This document shows positions 15,785 to 23,952 of a stretch of DNA of 64,000 nt, in pieces. The DNA is taken from NCBI GenBank assembly GCA_017548765.1, contig JAFYZH010000092.1, forward strand, positions 1 through 64,000, in the 5' to 3' direction. Position 1 is the first letter of the stretch. Each line of letters opens with the position of its first letter. Below the pieces are notes generated by a model, which saw only the letters and a list, made by a program, of their open reading frames with translations, did not search any database and was not told where the DNA came from. Source of the stretch: Lachnospiraceae bacterium. GTDB lineage: Bacteria > Bacillota > Clostridia > Lachnospirales > Lachnospiraceae. The translations under genes and the position numbers were made by a program.

Positions 15785-16561
15785 TCATTTATTATCTTTT
15801 TTCTCCTCGGAAGCGCTCTCTTTTTCCTTGCTTTCGGGGACCACATCCTTCATGAGGAAAGCCGCGACCTTACGAAACGTCTTTCCGCTTCCGTGTTTAC
15901 GCCGGGAAGAAAACCTTCCCATATTATTCTCCTGGGCGATCTTGAGTTCCATAGGGAAGACGCCGATCAGGTTCGCATGCAAGGCTTCCTCGATCTCCTC
16001 GATCGTCATGCAGGCCTGCTTGCGGATCAACTTCTTCTGGACCATATTGATCACCAGGTCGATGGAATGCATATTTTCCGCTTCCAAAATACCGATCACG
16101 CGATCCGCGTCGCGGACAGAGGTGCGGTCCGGAGTCGTGACTACTAATGCCCTGTCGGCCAGGGTTGCGGCTTCGATAAAACCGTTATCGATACCGGCCG
16201 GACAGTCGAGCAGGATCACATCGGCCAGAGGGCGTAATTTACTTAACGCCTCAGATAGTTTTGTTTTGGTCAATGCGCTCTTCGACCGCGTCTGGGCAGC
16301 AGCGACCAAAAACAGGTTCGGGGCATCCTTGATCGCGACCATGGCCTGATCCGCCTCACAGCGCTCTTCTGCGATGTCCATCAGATTATTGATGATCGGG
16401 ATATCCGTCCCCATATGAAGATCCAGATTACGTAAGCCGGTATCCAGATCGATCACGATCGTTTTGGCTCCGGCCTGAGCCAATGCATACCCTAGATTTG
16501 CACATAAAGTCGTTTTTCCGACTCCGCCTTTTCCGGATGTTATAGCGATCACAACACTCAC
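15785..16561 (-). CDS. minD: MinD septum-site ATPase
   Basis: Deviant Walker ATPase of the ParA/MinD family that positions the division septum. The 258-residue protein starts at GTG 16561 (GGAGG 8 bases upstream). It has the deviant Walker A SGKGGVGKTT at about 9-18 (two lysines as in MinD), the Walker A' region VIDLDTGLRNLDL and Walker B DVILLDCPAGID. The C-terminus has an amphipathic stretch (FRKVAAFLMKDVV) that could act as the membrane-targeting helix, followed by an unusually charged tail of about 20 residues. minC, usually just upstream of minD, and minE are missing from this cluster, so its partners are not evident. Confidence 0.88.
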   Translation of the reverse strand: MSVVIAITSGKGGVGKTTLCANLGYALAQAGAKTIVIDLDTGLRNLDLHMGTDIPIINNLMDIAEERCEADQAMVAIKDAPNLFLVAAAQTRSKSALTKTKLSEALSKLRPLADVILLDCPAGIDNGFIEAATLADRALVVTTPDRTSVRDADRVIGILEAENMHSIDLVINMVQKKLIRKQACMTIEEIEEALHANLIGVFPMELKIAQENNMGRFSSRRKHGSGKTFRKVAAFLMKDVVPESKEKESASEEKKDNK

Positions 16562-16582
16562 GATCCTTACCTCCTTATCATA

Positions 16583-19480
16583 TCAGTCTCCGACATCGCC
16601 GTTGTTACTGTTGGAAGCGCCACGGCTGATCACCTCGTCGAGGGTGATCTCTTTGTAATAATACTCATAGATATTACGTACCAACATCGCCGTATACGCG
16701 GATGTATAACCGTTACGGATCGAGGCCGTAACCGCGATCTCCGGGTTATCATAAGGCGCATAACTAACGAAATGTGCATGGTTCGGACGATGCGTATCTT
16801 CCTGTGCAGATCCCGTCTTACCTGCGATATCGATATCGGAAGTCTTAAAGTAAAGATTTACCGTACCTTCGCGTACTACGGAACGCATGCCTTCCTGGAC
16901 CGTACGGAACGACTCCTGGGATACGCCTTCGATCTTCTGGACTTCCGGTGTATAATCCGTGATCGTTCTTCCGTCTGCATCTGCTACACGGTCGATCAAG
17001 GACAGTGAGTAGAGATTTCCGCTGCTTGCGATCGCGGTTACATAGCGTGCCAACTGTACCGTCGTATAGTTGTTGGTACCCTGTCCGATCGCGGACAGAA
17101 CGGGAAATGCATCGGATACCATCGGGTTCGTTTCATCGAGCTCGATACCGGATAAGGATCCGAAACCGAACTTCTCGGCGTAAGTCTTCAATCTCGCCAG
17201 ACCGAGACTTTCATTATAGTTTCCGGAAGCGTCTGTACTCAGTCGATAACCGACTTCATAGAAATAATAGTTACAGGAATTTGCAAGACCGCCGACCAGA
17301 TTCAACGGGCCATGTGTCGTCACGCCGTCGCTACGGAAGATCCAGCATCGAGGCGAAGGGGTTACATTGTCATAGATACCCAGACACTCGATCAGTTCAT
17401 CCCTAGTGATGACCTTCTCTTCCAGTCCGGCGATCGAAGTCAGCATCTTATAGGTGGATCCCGGTGAAGTACGGGATTGTGTCGCATAGTTATAAAGAGG
17501 ATTTGACGCATCGTTGAGCAATGCACTGTAGTAGGATGCATCGACCGTACCTGAGAACCGGTTGATATCATAACCCGGATACGAAACAATAGCTAAAACC
17601 TCACCGGTCTTAACGTCGGTAACGACCGAGGAAGCGTTACAAGGATCCAAGGCCAGCTGCGCAGGTGTGATCTTGATATCCTTAATGCATTTGCGCATGA
17701 ATTCATAGGTCTGCTGGGCGCCTGCGCGCTTCAGAAGCTGAATGCTCTCTGCATCCGGCTCCAATACTTTCTGTGAATACAAAGCCAGGCAGATCTGCGA
17801 ACCGGAGATCACTTCATCACGGATCAGGTTCTTATAGATGCGCTTGGAGAAGGCCTCATAATCCTCGAGGTTCGAAAACAGCTCGTTCAGGATCATTTCA
17901 TAGACCGCATCACCGTTTACATATTTTCCGAGATCGGAAAATGCGGACGTATTGATCCATTCGTTGGCGATGGCAGCATAGATGAAATCATGTAACGAAA
18001 GCTCGCCGGAAATGAACTGCTTATATTTCGGATGGCTGTTTTCGATACGATCGGTCTGTATGATCTTCGCTTCCTCGCTCAGATACTTATAGATCAGCAT
18101 CATGTAATCGCGCAAGGTATCATCCAGATCATTCAGTTTCTTATGTTGATCGGCAGAGAGCTGCTCCTTCACCGAAGCAACCACCTTAGCATATTCGGCC
18201 TTATAGGCGTTAAAGATCTCTTTTTCTTCCTCTCCCGCTGTCGGATCCGCAAAATGCTGCGTAGAAAGAACGTTGTTATTGATCAGCTGGAAATATACAG
18301 TCTTTATCGGGATCACGACATCATCCGAAGAAAGCTCGCTGGTATCGACGTCCTCGAAGACCAGTTTATCCCAGATAACGGAAGCCAGCGTCTGCTCCAG
18401 GATATGATAGCAGGCGATAGTCAGATCGTGGTCTATGGTCAGGTAAACGTCCTGGCCTACTTCCGCCGGCGTTTCGCTGATGATCTCGATGACTTTTCCG
18501 GCTGCATCCAAATACATGGACCGTTCGCCTTTTGTGCCTTTCAGCGAAAGCTCCATCAATTCTTCGATACCGCTTCGGCCAATGATGTCACCGTACTCGT
18601 AGTTCGGGTCTTTCAACTGCAACTCTGCGAGCTGGTCGGTGCTGGCCTTACCTGTATATCCGATGATATGGGCGAAATACTGACCGTCCGGGTATTCGCG
18701 CACATACTCCTCTTCTACGTCAACGCCGATGATCTCGTCGGCATGCTCCAATACGCTGGACACCGTGTGCTCCTTAACGTTACTGGAGACAACGATGGAT
18801 TTATACTTTGTATAACGCATGTTATATAAGGCCCAACGGATGTTCAGCATCTTCAGTTTAACGACGGGGGAAACCTGGATGGGATTATTATCCTCGTCTA
18901 CCCAACGTTCAAAATAAAACTTCTTTTCGAGCATCTTAACGACTTCATCGGCAGAAATATCCGAAGGATATTTTCCCGCCGCGTCATCGAGCTGGGAAGT
19001 ATTCTGCAAACCGTAGACATCACGAAGAAGACGCAGTCTCTGCGCCTCGGATGAAGATGTATAAGTATAGATCTCGCCTTCCTTATCGGAACCGGACAGG
19101 CCGAGGGACAAATAGGTTTCAAAAGACTCATTGCACGAATCCAAAAGGGTCACCAGTTCGTATACCCACTGGTTCTTCTGTGCATGCTTGACATAGTAGC
19201 CGGTATCCTTTAAGGTAACGGAATAAACCAAGTTGTTTTTCGCCAGGATAACGCCGTTTCGGTCGTAAATATTTCCTCGAGTACTCTTCGTTGTGATCTT
19301 ATTCAGGGATTTTTGGATATAGTTATCCATATGTTCCTGCTGCTCCACGATCTGGAGTCGGAACAATCGTGTAATAAGCACTATGAATAACAATAGGTAG
19401 ACCAGCATGACGGGGAACAGGCGGGAACGGAAAAACCGCTGCATGATCTCCTTGCAGATCTTTAATATCTCCTTAAACAA
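16583..19480 (-). CDS. mrdA: penicillin-binding protein 2 (class B transpeptidase), with large insertion
   Basis: Elongation-specific peptidoglycan transpeptidase, partner of RodA. At 965 residues it is far longer than E. coli PBP2 (633). One membrane segment lies at about 19-41, followed by the pedestal motif RGNIYDRNGVILA (68-80) and GRSGIEELME (301-310). The catalytic residues are Ser675 in SPGSTYK, S735-C-N and K888-T-G. About 245 residues (roughly 367-612, largely helical and charged) are inserted between the linker helix TIDHDLTIACYHILEQ and SSVVTDVKTGEVLA; long MrdA proteins of this type occur in Clostridia. The start is TTG 19478-19480, inside the last codons of mreD (8-base overlap). 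No dacA-like or PASTA domain is present. Confidence 0.93.
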   Translation of the reverse strand: MFKEILKICKEIMQRFFRSRLFPVMLVYLLLFIVLITRLFRLQIVEQQEHMDNYIQKSLNKITTKSTRGNIYDRNGVILAKNNLVYSVTLKDTGYYVKHAQKNQWVYELVTLLDSCNESFETYLSLGLSGSDKEGEIYTYTSSSEAQRLRLLRDVYGLQNTSQLDDAAGKYPSDISADEVVKMLEKKFYFERWVDEDNNPIQVSPVVKLKMLNIRWALYNMRYTKYKSIVVSSNVKEHTVSSVLEHADEIIGVDVEEEYVREYPDGQYFAHIIGYTGKASTDQLAELQLKDPNYEYGDIIGRSGIEELMELSLKGTKGERSMYLDAAGKVIEIISETPAEVGQDVYLTIDHDLTIACYHILEQTLASVIWDKLVFEDVDTSELSSDDVVIPIKTVYFQLINNNVLSTQHFADPTAGEEEKEIFNAYKAEYAKVVASVKEQLSADQHKKLNDLDDTLRDYMMLIYKYLSEEAKIIQTDRIENSHPKYKQFISGELSLHDFIYAAIANEWINTSAFSDLGKYVNGDAVYEMILNELFSNLEDYEAFSKRIYKNLIRDEVISGSQICLALYSQKVLEPDAESIQLLKRAGAQQTYEFMRKCIKDIKITPAQLALDPCNASSVVTDVKTGEVLAIVSYPGYDINRFSGTVDASYYSALLNDASNPLYNYATQSRTSPGSTYKMLTSIAGLEEKVITRDELIECLGIYDNVTPSPRCWIFRSDGVTTHGPLNLVGGLANSCNYYFYEVGYRLSTDASGNYNESLGLARLKTYAEKFGFGSLSGIELDETNPMVSDAFPVLSAIGQGTNNYTTVQLARYVTAIASSGNLYSLSLIDRVADADGRTITDYTPEVQKIEGVSQESFRTVQEGMRSVVREGTVNLYFKTSDIDIAGKTGSAQEDTHRPNHAHFVSYAPYDNPEIAVTASIRNGYTSAYTAMLVRNIYEYYYKEITLDEVISRGASNSNNGDVGD

Positions 19481-19991
19481 ACTTCAAAGCACTCCTTTTC
19501 TCGCTGTCTTCCAAAAGATTATTCCCGTAATACAGCAATCCGAACAGAATAATGGAGACGACCACGGTAAATATGATCTCCGGAAAAATGATGTTCTTGA
19601 AGTACGAACCGAAATTCAAACGGTTACGAACGAGGAACCGGAATATGAATATATACAAATGGTAGATCAATTCGCTGAAAAATGCGATCAATATCGGGAC
19701 TAAAGGCACATCCGTCGTAAGACGTTGATACGTAAGGCCCGTCAGGAAACCGATAACGATGTAGATCAGAGATGAAAAGCCGATGTACTGGCCCAGGATG
19801 ATATCCATGATAAGGCCGCCGAAGAAACCGGTAAACATGCCATTAACGCTTCCGCGGAGCAGGCCTGCCGAAAACGTATAGATCAGTATTAAGTTCGGCG
19901 AGGTATTCAAGTACGGGATCCGGTTCAGGATACTGACTTGAAGGATGATGAGAATGCCCATCAACAGGCTCTGCAAAAGAATGCGTTTCAT
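19473..19991 (-). CDS. mreD: MreD rod-shape protein
   Basis: 172-residue integral membrane protein with five or six hydrophobic segments (LLQSLLMGILIILQVSIL, LILIYTFSAGLLRG, MFTGFFGGLIMDIIL, and others). The GLLRGSVNGMFTGFFGGLIMDI stretch is the recognisable MreD part. It acts with MreC, RodA and PBP2 in the elongasome. It follows mreC by 30 bases and overlaps mrdA. Confidence 0.88.
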   Translation of the reverse strand: MKRILLQSLLMGILIILQVSILNRIPYLNTSPNLILIYTFSAGLLRGSVNGMFTGFFGGLIMDIILGQYIGFSSLIYIVIGFLTGLTYQRLTTDVPLVPILIAFFSELIYHLYIFIFRFLVRNRLNFGSYFKNIIFPEIIFTVVVSIILFGLLYYGNNLLEDSEKRSALKFV

Positions 19992-20021
19992 AGGTTACTC
20001 TCCCGTCAGCACAGGGTCTAC

Positions 20022-20861
20022 TTACTTCCGTTTCATGATCACCATGACATTCTCGATGTTCTCGAAATCCACGGCGGGTATCAGATAGCCGGACATCGTC
20101 ATGTTATTCGGGTCCGTCTGCAAAAGAACCGCATAACCGATGGTCAGGTCCGGAAGGTATTTACTACTCGTGGGTGATGTGATGATCTCGTCGTATTCAC
20201 GGATATCGGCATCTTTCTTCATGTACATCAGGCGGATATAGCCTTCGGACATTGCGTCGATATCGCCCATGACCATACAGGATGCACGGGAGGTCCGGCC
20301 GATGGCGCTGACGTTCATCTGATCATCCAGGATCGATGTTACGACTGCATAATCCGGGCCGACCTGCGTAACGATACCGGCCAGTCCGCCGGCTGCGATA
20401 ACGTTCATATCCTTTTCGATGCCGTCATTGCTTCCGCGATTGATGGTGAATTTGGAAAACCAGTTACCGTTTTCCTTTGCGATGACCTTCGCTCCCACCA
20501 TCGGGTAGGAAGCGAATTCATCTTTTATCTCGAGCAGTGACTTCATCTCATTGAGCGAATAATAGTCACTTTGATATTTCTTAAGTTGTTCCAGAAGCAA
20601 TCGGTTTTCCTCTTCCAACTGTTCGATCTTAGCTTGCAGTTCTTCCTTCTCTGCGCTCAGTTGCTTCTTCTCGGAAAAATAATCTCCGATCCCGGTGATC
20701 GCATTCGATATGGGAGAAAACAACTTTGAGACCGCGGTCTTATAGACCCCGATCGTGTCGCCTCTCGAATACGTGAAGACCAATGAGACCAAACAAATGA
20801 TGGTCAAGATCAACAATATGTATTTAATTGAAAAAAGGAAATCGAATCTTCTCTTTTTCAT
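20022..20861 (-). CDS. mreC: MreC rod-shape protein
   Basis: Bitopic membrane scaffold of the elongasome. The 279-residue protein has a basic N-terminus, a membrane segment at about 11-29 (IKYILLILTIICLVSLVFT), a coiled coil at about 63-100 (SAEKEELQAKIEQLEEENRLLLEQLKK) and the two beta-domains of MreC with VIAKENGNWFSKFTINRGSNDGIEKDMNV and GLAGIVTQVGPDYAVV. It overlaps radC by 4 bases. mreB, which normally stands between radC and mreC, is not here. Confidence 0.93.
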   Translation of the reverse strand: MKKRRFDFLFSIKYILLILTIICLVSLVFTYSRGDTIGVYKTAVSKLFSPISNAITGIGDYFSEKKQLSAEKEELQAKIEQLEEENRLLLEQLKKYQSDYYSLNEMKSLLEIKDEFASYPMVGAKVIAKENGNWFSKFTINRGSNDGIEKDMNVIAAGGLAGIVTQVGPDYAVVTSILDDQMNVSAIGRTSRASCMVMGDIDAMSEGYIRLMYMKKDADIREYDEIITSPTSSKYLPDLTIGYAVLLQTDPNNMTMSGYLIPAVDFENIENVMVIMKRK

Positions 20862-21553
20862 TTGAAAACTCCATGTTCTTTCAAACTGTAGAAAGCATTT
20901 CCGCCGATAATGATATGATCCAGCAGTTGCAGCCCCAGGTTCTTACCCGCTTCGAGCGTGCGTAAGGTCAGGTCGATATCTTCTTTACTGGGTGTGCAGT
21001 CACCGCTCGGATGATTATGGACCAGTACGATTCCGACTGCTCCGTGTTTTATGGCGGACAGGTAGATCTCTCTCGGGGAGATCATGGTGGAATTCACCGT
21101 GCCCTGCGAAAGCATTTCCCGCGCGAGCAGATGGTTTTTCGTATCCAGGCAGGTCAGCCAGACCTGCTCGACCGGACAGTACGCCAGGTCCGCCTGATAT
21201 AGCGAGGCAATGGAATCCGGATCGGAATACGCCTGTTTCATACCCTCGTTCTTACAATTCAGGATACGACGTACCAGTTCGGCCATGCTGAGTAATTGCG
21301 TGGCCTTCACCTTACCGATCCCGCGGATCGCAACGAGGTTGTGATAGGAAACGTTCATCAGTCCGCCGACGCCGTTTACCTCGGGAAGTTCCAGCACTTC
21401 CCTGGCCAGTTCCAATGAGTTCTTGGTTTGATCTCCCGAGCGCAGCAATATCGCAAGCAATTCCACTTCGGTAAGCGCATGAACGCCCATTGCTTCGAAT
21501 TTATCATAAGGGCGCTGGTCGATCGGGATCTCTTTCATAGCGAGATGTCTCAT
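20858..21553 (-). CDS. radC: RadC-family JAB-domain protein
   Basis: 231 residues with the chosen start. It has an N-terminal helix-hairpin-helix/UPF0758 segment (EVELLAILLRSGDQTKNSLELAREVL, IRGIGKVKATQLLSMAEL) and a C-terminal JAB/MPN metalloprotease-like domain with the zinc motif LVHNHPSGDCTPSKED. RadC was once thought to be a repair protein; its actual role is not settled. The start at ATG 21553 follows AAAGGAG closely; the in-frame TTG at 21598 has no ribosome-binding site. It is the first gene of the shape cluster. A TG-extended -10 (TAAAAT, 21604-21609 on the minus strand) is a possible promoter. Confidence 0.9.
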   Translation of the reverse strand: MRHLAMKEIPIDQRPYDKFEAMGVHALTEVELLAILLRSGDQTKNSLELAREVLELPEVNGVGGLMNVSYHNLVAIRGIGKVKATQLLSMAELVRRILNCKNEGMKQAYSDPDSIASLYQADLAYCPVEQVWLTCLDTKNHLLAREMLSQGTVNSTMISPREIYLSAIKHGAVGIVLVHNHPSGDCTPSKEDIDLTLRTLEAGKNLGLQLLDHIIIGGNAFYSLKEHGVFK

Positions 21554-21671
21554 AATACTCCTTTCGCTCTGAAAGGAATAAAAATGGTCGTTCAGCAACT
21601 ATGATTTTATCATATTTCAGGGACAATGTATAGTGGCATTTATTGCCCCTCATATTTCGACAGATCGTGGA

Positions 21672-22976
21672 TCAGCCTTTATCCTTCTTATTCTTCTGTA
21701 CTTCTTCGAGCGCTTTTAAAGCGCCGAGTTTCGCATGTTCGAAGGTTAAGCCGCCCTGGAAATACACGGTGTACGGAGGCTTCATCGGACCGTCTGCCGA
21801 CAGTTCGATGGAGGAACCGGATACAAACGCGCCGGCCGCCATGATCACCTGTGCATCATAGCCGGGCATATCCCACGGCTCGGGAGTAACGTAGCTATCC
21901 ACAGGAGCAGCCGCCTGGATGCCGCGGCAGAAATCCAAGACTCCCTGTGGCTCATGGAAGGTCACCGTCTGGATGAGGTCATATCTCTCCTCAGAGGAGG
22001 CAGGAAATACAGAATAGCCATGGTCCTCGAAGAGTTTTGCGAGGAAGATCGCACCTTTTACCGCTCCCGCTGTCACGGTCGGTGACAGGAAGAAACCCTG
22101 ATAGAAACTACGGAGAGTTCCCAAATTCGGACCGACCTCCTTACCCAGTCCGGGGCTCGTCATGCGGTTCGCGCACATCTCGATGTATTTCTTCTTACCT
22201 GCGATATAGCCGCCGACCGGTGCCAGACCGCCGCCGGGGTTTTTGATCAGCGAACCGATGATGATGTCTGCTCCGACATCCGTCGGCTCCCGCAGCTCGG
22301 TGAATTCACCGTAGCAGTTATCGACCATGATGATCGCCTGCGGATGCACTCTGCGAACGATCTTTACCATCTCTTCGATATCCGCCGTCGAGAAGGTCTT
22401 ACGCGTCGCATAACCTTTAGAACGTTGCAGATATACGAGTTTCGGCTGTTCCTTTACCGCCTCTTCGATCGCTGCCAGGTCCAGCTCACCATCCGCATTC
22501 AGATCGACCTGCTTGTAGCTCACACCGAAGTCACGAAGCGAGCCGTCCGCCTTGCGGAAAATGCCGATCACATCGTCCAGGGTATCGTAAGGCTTTCCTG
22601 CGACCGAAAGCATGACATCCCCCGGCCGTAAAATGCCGAATAAGGCCACTGTAAGCGCGTGTGTGCCCGAAATGAGCTGCGGGCGAACGATCGCGTCCTC
22701 GGTATGAAAAGTCGCCGCATAGACGCGTTCCAGCTTATCACGGCCCTCGTCATTGTAACCGTAGCCGGTCGTCGGGAGCAGATCGCTCTCACCCACACGG
22801 TTCTCCTGCAACGCCGCCAGCACCTTCATCTGGTTGCACTCGGCGATCCGGTCGATCCGGTCGAAACGATCCTTCAAAGCTTCCAGGGCGCGTTCCCCGC
22901 TTTCGTATACCTCGCGGGAAATGCCGAGCTTCTCGTACATATTGATCAGATACTGCTTATCCGTTGAATTATCCAA
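21672..22976 (-). CDS. methionine gamma-lyase family (aluminum-resistance-type) PLP protein
   Basis: A 434-residue fold-type I PLP enzyme matching the family annotated as 'aluminum resistance protein' or methionine gamma-lyase-like in Firmicutes. The PLP lysine is probably in IIGSLIKNPGGGLAPVGGYIAG. Other landmarks are TGYGYNDEGRDKLERVYA, QLISGTHALTVALFGILRPGD and MVDNCYGEFTE. The substrate is not established for this family. It follows miaA by 10 bases; in many Firmicutes it also lies near miaA and hfq, but no hfq is present here. It is the last gene of the 22-gene minus-strand run. Confidence 0.85.
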   Translation of the reverse strand: MDNSTDKQYLINMYEKLGISREVYESGERALEALKDRFDRIDRIAECNQMKVLAALQENRVGESDLLPTTGYGYNDEGRDKLERVYAATFHTEDAIVRPQLISGTHALTVALFGILRPGDVMLSVAGKPYDTLDDVIGIFRKADGSLRDFGVSYKQVDLNADGELDLAAIEEAVKEQPKLVYLQRSKGYATRKTFSTADIEEMVKIVRRVHPQAIIMVDNCYGEFTELREPTDVGADIIIGSLIKNPGGGLAPVGGYIAGKKKYIEMCANRMTSPGLGKEVGPNLGTLRSFYQGFFLSPTVTAGAVKGAIFLAKLFEDHGYSVFPASSEERYDLIQTVTFHEPQGVLDFCRGIQAAAPVDSYVTPEPWDMPGYDAQVIMAAGAFVSGSSIELSADGPMKPPYTVYFQGGLTFEHAKLGALKALEEVQKNKKDKG

Positions 22977-22986
22977 AATACTTCTC

Positions 22987-23952
22987 CTACTCTATCACGG
23001 GGCGAACGTAACCGTCGATCAGCTCGAGCAGTCGCTTCGTCTCCGCTTCTTCCTCTTCTTTTGTCATACAGACATGTTTATCGAGCCAGATCACGTCGCG
23101 TTCGCGGCGAAACCACGTCAGCTGCCGCTTAGCAAAATGTCTGGTATCCCGTTTAATGCGGTAGATCGCCTCATCTTCGGTTATTTCACCGTTCAGGTGA
23201 TCCAGATACTCTTTATATCCCAAACCCTGCATAGAGACGAGCTCACGCGAATATCCCATATCACGCAGCCGCTCGACTTCGGCTTTCAGGCCGTCCTTCA
23301 CCATCTTATCGACTCTCTTCTCGATCCTGTCGTAAAGGACCGCACGGTCCATATTCAGGACGAAATAGCAGAAATCGTAGGGCGATTCTTTGGCTTTTTG
23401 TTCTTCATTGTGTTCCGAGATGGGACGGGCATTCTGCTCGAAGAATTCCAAAGCACGGATCACACGTTTGACATTGTTCGGATGAATGATCTCCGCGCTT
23501 TCGGGATCGATCTTGCGCAGTCGTTCATGCAATGCTTCCGGTCCGATCTCTTCGGCCAATGCTTCGAGCCGCGCCCGAAGTTCATTGGCCGCGCTCTCCT
23601 CGGTAAACTCGGCGTCGTACAACAGCGCGCGGATATAAAAGCCCGTGCCGCCGACCACAAGCGGGATCTTCCCGCGACTGTAGATCTCGTCGATGGCCTG
23701 CTTCGCCATCTGCACGAAGCGGTACACGGAGAATTCCTCTTCCGGAAGCAGCACATCGATCAGATGGTGGCGGATGCCCCGCATCTCTTCGGCCCCGATC
23801 TTCGCGGAACCGATATCCATATATTTATATACTTGCATCGAATCCGCACTGATGATCTCACAGCCATACCGCTCGGCGACACGTAGCGACAGCTCGGTCT
23901 TTCCGGCAGCAGTAGGCCCGGTCAGCACGATCAAAGGTCTTTTATCCATCAT
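22987..23952 (-). CDS. miaA: tRNA dimethylallyltransferase
   Basis: Adds a dimethylallyl group to N6 of A37 in tRNAs reading U-starting codons, the substrate later methylthiolated by MiaB (also in this window). The 321-residue protein has the P-loop LTGPTAAGKTELSLR, EIISADSMQVYKYMDIGSAK and the recognition segments GTGFYIRALLY and QGLGYKEYLDHL. It overlaps mutL by 4 bases. miaB-mutS-mutL-miaA is a classic Firmicutes order. Confidence 0.96.
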   Translation of the reverse strand: MMDKRPLIVLTGPTAAGKTELSLRVAERYGCEIISADSMQVYKYMDIGSAKIGAEEMRGIRHHLIDVLLPEEEFSVYRFVQMAKQAIDEIYSRGKIPLVVGGTGFYIRALLYDAEFTEESAANELRARLEALAEEIGPEALHERLRKIDPESAEIIHPNNVKRVIRALEFFEQNARPISEHNEEQKAKESPYDFCYFVLNMDRAVLYDRIEKRVDKMVKDGLKAEVERLRDMGYSRELVSMQGLGYKEYLDHLNGEITEDEAIYRIKRDTRHFAKRQLTWFRRERDVIWLDKHVCMTKEEEEAETKRLLELIDGYVRPVIE

